From Clonostachys chloroleuca (Eukaryota; Ascomycota; Sordariomycetes; Hypocreales; Bionectriaceae), in NCBI GenBank assembly GCA_037952775.1, contig JBANAY010000004.1:12958001-13022000 (forward strand): 64,000 nt of DNA, in the 5' to 3' direction. Made by a program: the position numbers and the translations under genes. The first letter of the stretch is position 1, and every line of letters starts with the position of its first letter. Shown here piece by piece: positions 1 to 11,496 of the stretch. The notes under the pieces were generated by a model that had not been told where the DNA came from, made no database searches, and saw only the letters and a program-made list of their open reading frames with translations.

Positions 1-1
1 C

Positions 2-769
2 AGTAGAGCTCTGATAAACAATCATCACCAGTTGCACAAGAAGCGTCGCCAGGCAATCGCACAGGGCGACAAGGCAACAGAGACAGCTTTAAACGAAGAG
101 CTGGCTAAACTTGGAGGCCTTGAGAAGTACCAAAAGGCGAGTCTTCAAGGACAAAGCCAAGATCGTGGTGGGGACACATCAAAGGTTCTGTTGGAATGGC
201 TTCCGGTTACGGAACTCAGAAGATCAGAGCGGAAGCTAAGGATGCTTGAAGTTGGTTCCCTGAGCACGCAGAACGCATGTACGACGTCGGGACTGTTTGA
301 TATGGTGCATATCGATTTGAACAGTCAGGAGCCTGGCATTGAACAGCAAGACTTCATGGAGCGACCGCTACCGGAAGATGAGTCCGAGAAGTTTGACATC
401 ATTTCATTGAGCCTTGTTCTCAATTATGTCCCAGAGGCCGAGGGTCGCGGCCAGATGCTGTATCGAACACTTTCTTTCCTGCGGGAGACGTCAGAACAAC
501 CCGATCCTGGTGTATTAGGGCCTACATTTCCATCACTATTCGTTGTGCTACCTCGAAGCTGTGTCACGAATTCACGGTATTTTACGGAGGAGAGGCTGGA
601 AGAGCTCATGTATGCGCTGGGATACCAGAAGCTGAGAGACAAGTTGACGCAAAAATTGACTTACAGTCTCTGGAAGAGAGTGGGCGATCCTGCCGACAGA
701 AGGAAGTTCCCAAAGAAGGAGTTGAACCCCGGCAAAACTCGAAATAATTTTGTCATCACGCTTGGATAA
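2..769 (+). CDS. BMT2: 25S rRNA adenine-N(1) methyltransferase BMT2, 5' end outside window
   Basis: Nucleolar Rossmann-fold methyltransferase that makes m1A on large-subunit rRNA during ribosome assembly (family knowledge from yeast Bmt2). The frame is open from base 2 to a stop ending at 769 and has no ATG near its left end. The left-edge residues ALINNHHQLHKKRRQAIA resemble the conserved N-terminal region of the family, so the start lies upstream of the window and the gene is partial. Visible landmarks are the SAM-binding strand MLEVGSLST, the following acidic turn HIDLNSQ, a FDIISLSLVLNYVP segment, and the family-typical C-terminal part with SRYFTEERLEELM and a basic tail. No intron is needed in the visible part. 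It runs convergently with the UTR4 gene. The family assignment is firm; rRNA position specificity is inferred. Confidence 0.9.
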   Translation, partial: SRALINNHHQLHKKRRQAIAQGDKATETALNEELAKLGGLEKYQKASLQGQSQDRGGDTSKVLLEWLPVTELRRSERKLRMLEVGSLSTQNACTTSGLFDMVHIDLNSQEPGIEQQDFMERPLPEDESEKFDIISLSLVLNYVPEAEGRGQMLYRTLSFLRETSEQPDPGVLGPTFPSLFVVLPRSCVTNSRYFTEERLEELMYALGYQKLRDKLTQKLTYSLWKRVGDPADRRKFPKKELNPGKTRNNFVITLG

Positions 770-1188
770 CGCGGTGCCGAAATGACTAGACCTCTCGATA
801 GTGGAAATCGGAGATCTTTTGGTCATGACTGACACAGAGTGTAAAATCACAACAACCCAATGGTGCAGGCTTCCTTCGACGAGATATATGAAGTTAGTCA
901 AAACCGTGACTACACTTTATCGAACCGGCTCATATTACCAATCATGGATATAGCAGCGGCTGAGCTAGATTATCCTCTACCAAAATGAGACCATTGGCCG
1001 CTTTGCTTGATAAACAAAAGACGAGTATGACACTGCCCAGGCTCTCCAAATCCCCTTGGTACATGACGGTGCCATTCCCCGTCTCAAGATGAGTTGAGCA
1101 CCTTGTGTCTAGAAAGTTCGATCTACCCTGGTGATTCCCAGATATCCGAGTATCGGATCAATGTACCAGCCATCTCCTTGTTGCCTAA
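770..1188. other. Convergent intergenic region, BMT2 / UTR4
   Basis: 3' flanks of two convergent genes. I see no coding potential, RNA gene or repeat here. Confidence 0.6.
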
Positions 1189-2203
1189 CTATGAAGAAGC
1201 CAATTTGAACTGGTCAACAGCAACCTTGGCTAGGGGGTGCTCGTGGGGCAAAGGTGCATTGCCAGGCCTCACTACAGGCACACTCTGCAACCCAGCCCCC
1301 CGTGCAGCCTCCACTTCTTGGAGGTTGTCGCTCAGGAAGAGCCAGCGGCCAGGGGCAACTTCAGGATGGCTGGACAGAATTGCCTCATAGCTGGCCACGT
1401 TGACCTTGAGCCCCGCATTGACAGTGTCAAACCAATCTAAGATGAGGGGCTGGAGATCGCTTGGCTGGGCATTCGTATGCCCAAAGAGGAGTTTCTGGGC
1501 CGGTACGGAGCCTGATGAGTAGATCATGATCTTCCTTCCGCTGGCGTGAACCTCCTTCATGAAGGGTGCCACATCAGGGAAAAGAGGGGCCTTGATCTCG
1601 CCGGAGGCATACCCTGCCTTCCATATGTAACCTTGGAGTGCCTTGAGATAAGACACCTTGACATCTCGAGCGACAAGGTCCCGGAAGTGGGCCTCGAAGG
1701 CTGCCCGGTCATCGCGATACTCTTCAGGGAAGGCATTGCGGTATTGTGCGAGCTCCGCGTCATCCCACTTCTCTTCCAGTAGCTTGGGGAGCGCATTAAC
1801 AGCGTAGGGAAACTAAGGGCAGCGATTTCATGCAATTAGTTTGATTCAAAATGCACAGGATTACAGGGGCGGGTGTATGGTAGAGGGCAACTAGGTAGAT
1901 CGACAGGGACGGAGGTTTAACAAATGCCGGGCGGCATGGCAAAGAGGCGGACAGGGAATACGACAATAAGATCGGGCTAGGGGGGCCTAGGCCCGGAAAC
2001 CTACGAGGACGTCCTTGACGAAGGATATGGGACAGACGGTGCCCTCTTCAACCCCAGTCAAACTCCATTGTTAGCTTCAAACAAGAATTGAACACGTGAA
2101 GTTCCACCTTGTAATTAAACCGAGAACTTCATCTGGATTATCAAGGAGGTAGCTCACCAATATCGAGTAACAACACGTCGAAGTCTGTAAAGCCTGTGGC
2201 CAT
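1189..2203 (-). CDS. UTR4: Enolase-phosphatase E1 (methionine salvage)
   Basis: Bifunctional HAD-family enzyme of the methionine salvage pathway. It enolises and dephosphorylates 2,3-diketo-5-methylthiopentyl-1-phosphate. The model is complement(1189..1812, 2005..2045, 2158..2203), giving 236 residues, close to the usual family length. Exon 1 starts MATGFTDFDVLLLDI, and splicing yields the HAD motif I DIEGTVCPISFVKDVL followed by FPYAVNALP. Motif II (IYSSGSVPAQKLLFGHT) and motif III/IV (FLSDNLQEVEAARGAG) are in the last exon. The donors GTGAGC and GTAGGT and the AG acceptors restore a continuous frame. The introns are 112 and 192 nt. The start ATG at 2203-2201 fits the known compact N-terminus. 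The gene is complete and looks functional. Confidence 0.93.
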
Positions 2204-2881
2204 TGTGGAGAGGTGAGATGAGGTGGTATGTGCGCGGGTTCTTGTTGAGGCGGTGAGGTCCAACCCTCTCTGTGCTGTATGATCTGTCTTGGCTTGAATC
2301 TCGGAGGATTAGGCTCGTCAATGCACAGGATGGAGTGCCTGCACTATTTTGCCTTATTCCAACAGACGTGGCTGGCAGAATGGCGGTCAGTGTCGGTGTT
2401 GATGAAGCGAGATGATGATGAAACCAGCGCAGGATTTTGGCGGAACGGAGTGGGGGATCTAGCGGCGGTGCTCTGCTTCTCCCTCTGTCTGTCTCGCCGG
2501 CTTGGCCCACTTACAGCCATCTGCAATTCGGGGTGAAGTGAGGCAACTCACCGATCTGGATCCAGGCATTACTGTACCAGTGGAAAGTTCAATTCTGATG
2601 CTGTTTTCATCATCTCCCATTGTGAGCCATTATCTTGGGTTGTTGGTCGCGACTTATTGTCGTCGATTTGACCAGCATTTCTCGTGCACTTCGTTGCTTG
2701 ATAGACTAGAGCAGAGTTTTAAACTGACCTTTTTTTTTTCTTATTTACGTGCATTGCTTATATTTTGCAGTCTCATCTTTTCCGTAGCTACTCCTTGTGT
2801 CCTGCAACTAATGTGCTTATTATGGCACTGTTGTACTTTTATGTCTAGGCCCAGGAGATCTATCATCTACCTCTAACAAGC
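2204..2881. other. Intergenic region between UTR4 promoter and LeuRS 3' end
   Basis: Upstream region of UTR4 on the minus strand and 3' flank of the LeuRS gene. It contains a T-rich tract near 2728-2742. I recognise no gene. Confidence 0.5.
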
Positions 2882-5800
2882 TCACGATGAGCTCGCTTCT
2901 ATGTTTCCGAAGAACACTGCGGGGGTGCCTGGAGCCACTTCCAAGCTCAGCCCGTCTACCACATCTCCAACCTTGGAAGCAGCGCCAAGGAATTGCTCAT
3001 CTGCGCCAACAAATGCGACATCGGCCTTGCCGTCATCTCGCAGGCGAACAATCTCCACGACTTCCAACTTCCTAACACCGGCTCGAAGGCCAGGCACCAT
3101 TTCCCGGAGCACGTCCGTCTCGCTAAAGGGCAGCTGCCGTTCAAACACACGCTCGGGGGGTTCGCCACTCTCCAGTCGCTTCTTCAAATGTTGCAGGAGC
3201 GGCATGGCCTTCTTCATATCCTTTTTGTCAATCTTGGAGATCACGGCCTTGATGTCGGTGTTGCCTTCAGCCTCAAGGTGCTTTTGCAGGACATCTCTGT
3301 ACCGCTGCTGGAATTCAGGATATTTCTCGGCCACGTAGATGGTAAGCTTCTTGCTCTTTGTGGGATCGTATGAGGCTTGTTTTCCTTTGTTTATCTTCTT
3401 CACTTGCTTGGCCTCTGCCTGCAATATATTATTGGTTGTCTGCTTGATGCTGTTCCGATTGTCAGTATGTAGACCATGGGCCTCATTTCTAATCAATGAT
3501 AATGGGTAGTTGGCACTTACTACTCGCGAATGAGTACGAGGATGGGGTCCGGTGGTGAGACAGTAGGGTAAAGAGCACTTTGGATGCTTGAGTCTTTCTT
3601 CAGAACCTCGCGCCAAATGTACTCAGACCAGTGAGGAATGATAGGAGTAACCAGGAGAGCTTGCAGCTCGACGAATCGGCGAACAAGATCAACGTGCATA
3701 CCAACACCGGCAGCTCGGCAGTTCTCGCGGTACCAGTCACGAGCAGTTTGGAAATCGTAGAAGCCTTTTTATCTCTGTTAGCTTTAATCCTCGACGTTGA
3801 GCAATCTACATGAGAAACAAGAAACTAGCTTACCTGTCTTCAAGGCAGCCTTATAGAAAGTGCTTCATAGATTTGTTAGTATGCATAGTTTAGAAAATGA
3901 AGCGTCCGAATGTAAACATACCCCTCATAGCTCTTCTTAGTTTCAATGACAAGACCGCGAAGATCATTATCAAAAAGTTTGTCGAAGAAGCTGAGCTCCC
4001 CAGTGCGGAGATTGTCCTCTTCAAGAGCATCCTTTGACCACTTCCTGAGTTCGTACAGGCGAAGAATTGCGGAGTTGGCCACCGTCTCTTCGAGGTTAGC
4101 ATCCTCAATACCATCTCCAGCCTCTGCAAGAGCCAGACGAGCTAAAAGGAAACAGCCAAGATCAGTATGAGGCCGTACCATAGATACAGTTCAATAAGAC
4201 TTACTCGCATCTGTTCCGTATTTGTTGATCGCTTGGCGCAGTGTCATGAAGTTACCAGTGCTCTTACTCATTTTAGATCCGTTGAGCATGAGGTGACCAT
4301 TCACACGGAAACTTCGTGGCCAAAACCGTTTAGGGAACAAAGCGATGTGGTGGTACAAACTGAACGTAAGATGGTTGGTAATAAGATCCTATTGCAGGAG
4401 GTTAGTTGTGGGCTACTATCAAGGTCTTACCCTTTCGACATACCTTTCCGGAAATTCTGATGTCCATGGGATACCAGTACGAGAATTCCTTGCGCATTGC
4501 TGCAAGATCCTCCGGAGCAATATCCGTCTCGACCTTTTCGGATCGGAAGAAGATGTAGTCCCAAACCTCATCTGTCATTTGCTCAGGGGTGATCGGCTTC
4601 TTCGAGATACCGGGGTTCTTGCCGAAGATGTCGCTGTGCAGATAATGACAGATAGTGTAGTAAGCCATGTATACTGTGCTATCAGACAAACTCTCAACAA
4701 GCTGGGATGCATCCCATGGGATCTTGGTGCCAAGACCAAAGGAGCGACTGCACGCCCAGTGAGCCAACCAGCCAAGTGCTTGCTCGAACGCATGCTTTGC
4801 CTCCGGATAGTAGCAGTTGAATTCCTCCTCGAGGTAGTCAAGAACGGTCTGACACCATTCCCCATCACCTCCATTTTCAGCAGTTCCGTAGTTGAAATAC
4901 CACTGGTCTAGATACGCAGCAATGCATTCGTCCGCAGAGCGACTGATCACGAGGCCATCAGGCTCGGCGTACTTGAAAGCAAGATCCTCGTCAGAGAGCT
5001 GCTTTCCAACAAGAGTCCTGGCGTCCTGAACCGACTTTCCAGCATAGTCGCCGAAAATCATGGTACCCTGGTAAAAGCCGAGTTTGTACGCAACTTCTTT
5101 GGCCTCAGCCAATGGTTTGGCGTCTTTTGGTGAATTAATCCCAAGCTCCTCGTACAAAGTCTTGGCAATCAGATTTCCCTTGGGGGTTTCGATGAGGGGC
5201 ACAATCTCCTTGTCGACCCATTCCTTCTTGATACCATAAAACTCGGGCTTCTTCTGGAGTTCGAGGGTCGTCGCATAATCATCGGGGCTGTCTGACGGGA
5301 CGCAAGCAACCACAGCAGTACCCTTGTTGTCCTTCAGGCTCTCCATTGGAAGAATGCGGATACCGTCCTTGTACGCTGACAGAGGTGCATTTACGAGGGT
5401 ACCAACCAGGTCGGAGCCTACGAGTTCAGCGATCTGCGTGATAAGTCCCCAGCCAGGGCTCAAGTTCTGATAGGCCATATTCTATTTCGAGGTTAGGTTG
5501 TGATGATCATGAAGAGAATACCACGGGCGGCTGATTGGCAAAACGGGAGCTTGGCGATACTGGTACTATTCATGGGTAGACTTACTCGGGCCGCACGTGG
5601 CGTGGCGACGACATATTCATTCTTCTCAGGAGACAGCGAGAAGACGCCATAGTTGACTCTAAGCGACCGATGTTAGTATGAAAGAGTATATACTATCTCC
5701 TCAGGAAGAGTATCACTGACTTAGGTCCGACGAAACAGCACGTCATGCCGTAAACAGTCTCAGGTCGTAGAGTCGCGGGAATAAAGTAGACATTGGCATC

Positions 5801-6974
5801 CTTAGGGATCTTGTCTCCGAGAACCTCCTTGGCGCGATCCGACCATTCGAGAGTTTGAAGCTTGACGCAAGTGTACTCTTGTACGCCGATTCCCTCTCCA
5901 GCACTGCGGTCGTGATCAAGGCACGGTTGACCATCCTTGGGACTATTTCTGTTAGTCTTGAGTTGCGAATTTCAGCATGTGTCAAATTTCACCTGTAGAT
6001 CGTGTATCTCTTTCCAAACTTAACCTTCTCGAGTTCTTTCAAGCGATTCATCTGCCAGCGGACGAAGGCGTCGTAATATGGATTCGCATCAGTCGTTACC
6101 ATAGACCTGCGCCAGTCAACGCGGCATCCAAAGGCTGTGAGGTCTTTTATTGACAGTTAGCAAGCAAAACGGCCTATTTGCGTCGATTGTATGGCGACAA
6201 ACCTTCTCGGCAGAGGCCGGGGAAGTAGGTAAGCCAGTAAGCGGGATCAGCGAATTTTGAGACCTCTTCAACTGGAATACCAAGAGATGCCATGATCTGA
6301 CCCACGCTCGGTTAGGCGACGTTGCTCCATGATCGGTTAACTTGATTTACCTGAAATTGGTACTTGACCGTGCCGGATTTTGCAACGGCTTTGCTTTTGG
6401 AGCCGCTGAATTTGCTCAGGTCGGTCTTTGCCTGGGCACCCTGGGCGTCGGAAGCAGCCAATTCCTCCTCCTCGTATCTCTCGAATTTCTCTCCAAACAG
6501 CTCAATCTCTCTTGCCAGCTTATCGGCAGCTGCTTTGATAGGCATACCACTGCAATGGAATCCTTGCGGGAACAGGGTTCTCTTCCCCTCCATTCTAGCA
6601 AAACCAGTCCCAAATTCTTGCCTTCTTGTCAGCCTCGAGGTCGATAAGAAGGAACCGTGGGAAATCCCGAACTAACCAATCTTCGAAAAGGTAAATGCAT
6701 GTCCTGCATGAAGAGTGCCGTTCATGTACGGGTATGCGGTGGTCCCGAAGTACTTGTGCTTCTCGCCCTCGGAATCGGTGGGCGCATCGGTCACGAAAAG
6801 GTTGGCGTCGGCCCATTCTTTCTGATACTTCTTCTCATATTCTATCAAGGAGTCGCGCTTGTCTGTCTAACGAGCCTATCAGTTTCAAAGACGCCCAAAA
6901 TAGCCTACAGATGGACAAACATTTTGTGCTCGCTGTTGGAGCAGCAGGCCTTGGGTTGCTGCTTCGGTCGCCAT
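2882..6974 (-). CDS. CDC60: Cytosolic leucyl-tRNA synthetase, multi-exon
   Basis: Class I aminoacyl-tRNA synthetase that charges tRNA-Leu in the cytosol. Many short introns interrupt it. The first three exons read 6974..6909, 6866..6677 and 6616..6351, then further exons to the stop at 2882. Visible landmarks are the HIGH-equivalent in [16 protein letters not shown], the [19 protein letters not shown] block, a large exon (about 4450-5478) with the CP1 editing-domain region ([10 protein letters not shown]), and the KMSKS loop [14 protein letters not shown] in the exon at about 4210-4390. The eukaryotic C-terminal extension in exon 2882-3450 is lysine-rich near [15 protein letters not shown]. 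The start at 6974 opens a 22-residue first exon that I cannot match to the family, so the exact N-terminus is uncertain. All exons checked join in frame. Two TGACTCA boxes lie 136-168 bp upstream. Confidence 0.93.
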
Positions 6975-7109
6975 GATGTGCTAAACAAAGATCCGCGGGT
7001 AGAAAAAGTTCACAATCTACCCAGACCTTAGAAAGCTTTTGTTGAGGTCCAAAGGTGAACTTTTTTTCGGCGAGGCGGCTAGCTACCTTAAAAAGATAGC
7101 AGCTTGGAT

Positions 7110-7116
7110 TGACTCA
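7110..7116. promoter_or_regulatory. Gcn4/CPC1-type box TGACTCA, distal of two
   Basis: Perfect 7-bp TGACTCA about 136 bp upstream of the LeuRS ATG. In fungi this is the binding site of the amino-acid-starvation bZIP factor Gcn4/CPC1/CpcA, and aminoacyl-tRNA synthetase genes are among its targets. Function is inferred from motif and position. Confidence 0.55.
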
Positions 7117-7133
7117 CACAGCACCTGTTGACT

Positions 7134-7140
7134 TGACTCA
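7134..7140. promoter_or_regulatory. Gcn4/CPC1-type box TGACTCA, second copy
   Basis: A second perfect TGACTCA, 24 bp from the first and on the same strand, followed by a near match TGACTCG at 7226-7232. Spacing of about two helical turns would put both bZIP dimers on one face of the DNA (inference). Confidence 0.55.
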
Positions 7141-7174
7141 ATGCAACTTTTGGCGGGGTTGTTTGGGCGGCGGA

Positions 7175-7196
7175 GGGGTTAACCCCACGCCACGTG
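7175..7196. promoter_or_regulatory. Perfect palindrome GGGGTTAACCCC followed by an E-box CACGTGAC
   Basis: A 12-bp perfect palindrome (7175-7186) is followed five bases later by CACGTG (7191-7196) in the context whose complement is GTCACGTG, the bHLH/Cbf1-type site. It lies about 200 bp upstream of the LeuRS start. A regulatory role is inferred from position only. Confidence 0.35.
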
Positions 7197-10100
7197 ACGT
7201 TGAAGCATTGTGCTGTAAGAAGAGATGACTCGACGTTGTGTACATTTTCATAATCTCGTCGCCTTCGTCGATTATGAGCAATACTTTACAGTCAGAGTGT
7301 TTGGGCATGAGCCCCCAATTCGAAAATATCAAAATCACCGTTGCAACTCCAGTGAGTGGTCTTCACAATAACCTTGAGCCCCGTCCTCGAGTCGCAACTC
7401 AGGAACGACTTAGTCATCATTGCTATTTCAGTCTCTCAACTTGTGGCTACCCGGTAGGCAGAAGCCTGCGACTATACCCATCAATTGTATCATCAAAGAT
7501 GAATCTTGCTCAAACATTGAACAAGATGAGGCTGCACAGCTAACTTTTACAATCAGACGGATCCATTTCTTCGTGGCAAATGTGATATGTTGCGCAGCTA
7601 TACCAGGAGGGAGGTCGTCTGGCAAGTAGCCTTTCAGTCCTCCCATCTCAGGTATGTGACAGCTTGGCTCGCGTCACGGAGGTCCGTCCTTACCCGGTAG
7701 TTAGTCACTAGTCGTGTTTGGCTTTTCACAAGCATGAGGGACAAGCCAGCATGAGCATAACAATCGAAGATCTCTTATTGGAAGACGATAACCACTTTGG
7801 ATGTGCATGATAAGTGTGGGAAGCGGCTCTCACGGGGCCGGTAGCATGTACAATCCGAAGTAATTTGCGCTGGATGCACACCGTTCATCAAGCCGGTTTT
7901 GGAAGGTATGTCACCCCATTGATCCTCCAACTGACGTTTGCTTGTCTGTAACCTTCACGTTGCGAGCACTGACCACATCGAGCTAGGTAACCTAGAGTGT
8001 CCAAAACTAGGCACTGGTTTTCTGTGATGAATGGCCGGTTGAATTTGCCTCAATTCCAGCTGGGTACACTCGCTACCTCCTGCGACATCATATAAATACC
8101 GGTGCGAACAACTACGTCGTATTGTGTTTACATACTGCTACGGCAACGCTTCGGTGTCTGGGTCAAACATCATAAATCGGGGTGTAGGTGAGAAGGGACC
8201 AAAGCTGGAATGCAGCCGGACAGGAGTGCATGTGCACTAATCCAAAAGGAGAGCACAAGTGTCAGACAAAAGAAGCAGGAACTTGGGGGACTGGTTGTTG
8301 AGAGGGATCGACGAACCTAACGAGGACACAACAGCCTGAGGTACGTAGCCCGTCCGCGTCAAAGGCGGCACCAGTCACCAACCCCCCAATAACTGGCTGA
8401 GACTTGTGTGTAGGTTGGCCAGTGGTGCCACGCAGTCTACGTCCTCCACGACGAGGGATCGGCCATCAGGAGGACCTCGTCAACAAGTTCCAGGCACACT
8501 CAATGGATAGGCTGAGGGAACCACTAGAGCAAGTATAGGTAGGGCGGTGTGGGTATGTTGCTTTCGAAATCACCTTATCTTCCACACCTTTCCTGCCTCC
8601 TTTAGCGGCTATCGCACTGTATCCCCACACAGTTCTGCGTGAACTATTGGATGTCCTCACAACTTTAGCCAACCATGGTGTCGTATTGGCACGGTCCAGG
8701 CAAGGGATACGTACTGTGCACAAGGGTGGCCCCGAATTATGGGGCGAGCAATCAAGCCAGCGATGCGCCCTCGGGACCCAGACACAGTCCCCTTCGTTAG
8801 CTGCATACATGGCGAGACCGAAACACGTCGTGCCTCAGGTTGCTGTTTTGGCGCCGGTCACTCTCCTTCGGCAAGCGGGCGATGAATAAGACACTGCAGG
8901 TGAAATGAGCTGTTGGGTGCAGGACAGAGGAATTACATGATATTCATTCATTTGTATCTGTGACAATTATGATCAATCGCAGTGGCGGACAAGACAGAAG
9001 TCCATCGCCATGCCGTCTTGCAATGGATTGTTTTGTCTTGCGCAGCCGACAGGAATTGCCGTCACGGGCGTTGTGTCATCGCCGGTTTAATAATCCGGCA
9101 GTGGACCCAGGTCATTAATTGGCCTCGACGTAAGGTTCATGCGAATGTCTAAGAGGCCAGCTAGGTACCGATGGTCGTGTGCCAGGGACCCAAAGGCGCC
9201 ATATATGGGTTCATAATACCTTGGGGACGTTTGGCCACCTGCCATGTACACAGGTACCGAGAGGGCTGTGTCGCAGCCACCAGGTCTCAAAACAGCTGTT
9301 GGAGGGCGCCTCGTAATCGCCTAGTACTTAGTAATGGCTGGTACCTTGCCGGGTATTATGCAAGAACGTTCTGGCTTTGCGCGCAGTCTTCGCATTGGCT
9401 CCTAACAGTGATATCAAGTTCGGATTGCACGGTGGACGGACGGATGGTTGGTATGTACTAAGTACCCCTGAGAGCTGCACCCTGATTTCGATCCCCCTTT
9501 TCGCTCGCTCCTTCGCCTGGGGACGGAAGCAGCGCATTCTGATGTCAAGCCAATGTTACAGCACATACGAACACGGACGAAAAAACATCGTCGATCACAT
9601 TCACTGCAGAACTTACTCCTGGGCGAAATTGCCAGGCCCTGTTGATGTAATCCCTGCCGACATCGTCCAATGCTCCACGTAATACCTTGGCCGTGCCTGG
9701 CTACGTACTATGTATCTCGCTGCCAATAATAGGTAGGAGTCACCAAGAACAGCTCAGCGCCGCTAACGGCGAGGCCAGCGAGGTATGACTGAGCGATCGA
9801 GTCACCAGGACAGCAAGAGCCCAAGCCGCGCCAACGTGAGGATCCGTGCCTGAGGCACCAAGACTAGATACGTACTATGGCAGACTACTGTGCAGGCTAG
9901 CAGGGTCGCGACCAGGCCTGGGAGGGTAGGGGTGGTACTCGAGGTTCTAGGCACCGCGACTGGCATTTGGCGGTACCTGCAATGCAGTGTGGGCCCCCTG
10001 AGATGCCATGTTATCATGTTGCTGCCCCCGTCTCGACCAGCTCCGAGACCAATCCCGTCATCCAGTCCCCGGTAGCCTCAGCCCACCCACACCCCCCAGG

Positions 10101-11496
10101 TTTCGTCTCTCCTAGAACTGAAATGACCTAGCAGAGTCCAGCAGGTTCCCTCAGTGTCTTTGGGCATCTGTCCTCGCACTCCCTGGTCCCCACCCCCTCC
10201 ACCTGACGCTCATACCGCCCACCATTCTTCATCACCGCCATTCCCTCGTCACCTTCTCCCCAGTCCCTTTATTATCATCTTTCCAACCTTCCTTTTTCTC
10301 AGCGTCCTCTCTTTTGCCTTATTCGCCATCCTCGCTTCACCTCGCCACGCCATCGGCGCCCGCCTTCTTTCTTCTCGAGCTTGCACTACCTCTACACATC
10401 CTTCACTTTCCAACTAGTTCTACCCGCCGCTCCGCCCCCCAACAGAAACTCCCGGATTCACCTTGCAAGCCAAAGCCATCGCTTTATCGACTGACACATC
10501 GCCTCCTATCCTGTCAGTAATCGAGAGAAAGAAGGGTTCTAGGCCCGACACCGTTACACACATACGCACGCCACTCGCCTCTCCTACCAACCATTGTTCG
10601 TGGTCACGACTCGTCGACTTACACAACTGACGACCGTGTGATTCATACCGACCGATCTCGGCTCCGAGCGCTTATCACACTAAAGCAAAGAAAGCATTCT
10701 CCTGGCATACTCTGATCTCACCTTGGGTCGTCGGGGTTCCCCCATATCGACAACTGAAACTAAAAGCCCAACCCGTTAACGGTTACCGGTCTTCGCCCGG
10801 CGCCAGCGGCACCAGACGAAGCTGGACCGCAGCCCGACTCTTGACAGCGACGAGGTATCTCATCCTGCCATTTCCAACTAGCAGCTAGATTTCGCCCTTC
10901 GAATCGTTGGTCATCTCGCACGCTTCTGGTTCTTGGTGCCTGTTCGGCCCTTCAACCCATCACACACGGCATCGCTGTCTGAGTCGCTCTTTCATTGCCA
11001 CATCGACAACAACCCCCATGTCATCATAACGAATCTTTCTTTGTTCTTGCTCGCCTTTTGAGCCTTTCGGCTCGGTACGTTTCCACTACGACTCGATAAT
11101 ACGCCAAATTTCTTTTGTTCAGCATATCAATTCTATCAAATGAGCCTCTGATTTCCCCACGACCCGACAAACGCACATATACCTACCATCGACATTCGAC
11201 TTGCTTTTCCTTTTATCGAGAAACCATCAACTCTACTTACACCAAACTGTATATTTGTTTTTCACGACTATTCTTCTCTTCCGGCAACTCTTTTCATTTC
11301 ACACTTTTTTTCTGTATTCAAGGTTCTTAACTGGCCCCAAAAAAACCCTTTAACTTTTAACGACTTCGGATCTGTTTTATTGCCTTTTATTTTTTTTCCT
11401 TCTTCAACGATAGAAGGCGTGCTCTTGGCTTCAGTCGTTTGGCCTTTGTACGAGTACTTCACGTTTCTATCATCAATTGTCCGATTCCTGTTCAGA

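Larger units (their letters stand above)
6975..11496. other. 4.5-kb gene-poor region between LeuRS and the Ran1-type kinase
   Basis: Only short, unrelated open frames; none resembles a known protein or continues through plausible splice sites. From about 10,050 to 11,496 the plus strand is strongly pyrimidine-rich with few purine tracts, typical of a long fungal promoter and 5' leader for the kinase gene. No tRNA or 5S gene recognised. Confidence 0.5.

Noticed and set aside
11380..11496. In-frame extension upstream of the kinase start
   Set aside because: Begins with TTG and is pyrimidine-rich leader; the ATG at 11497 directly precedes the kinase domain.
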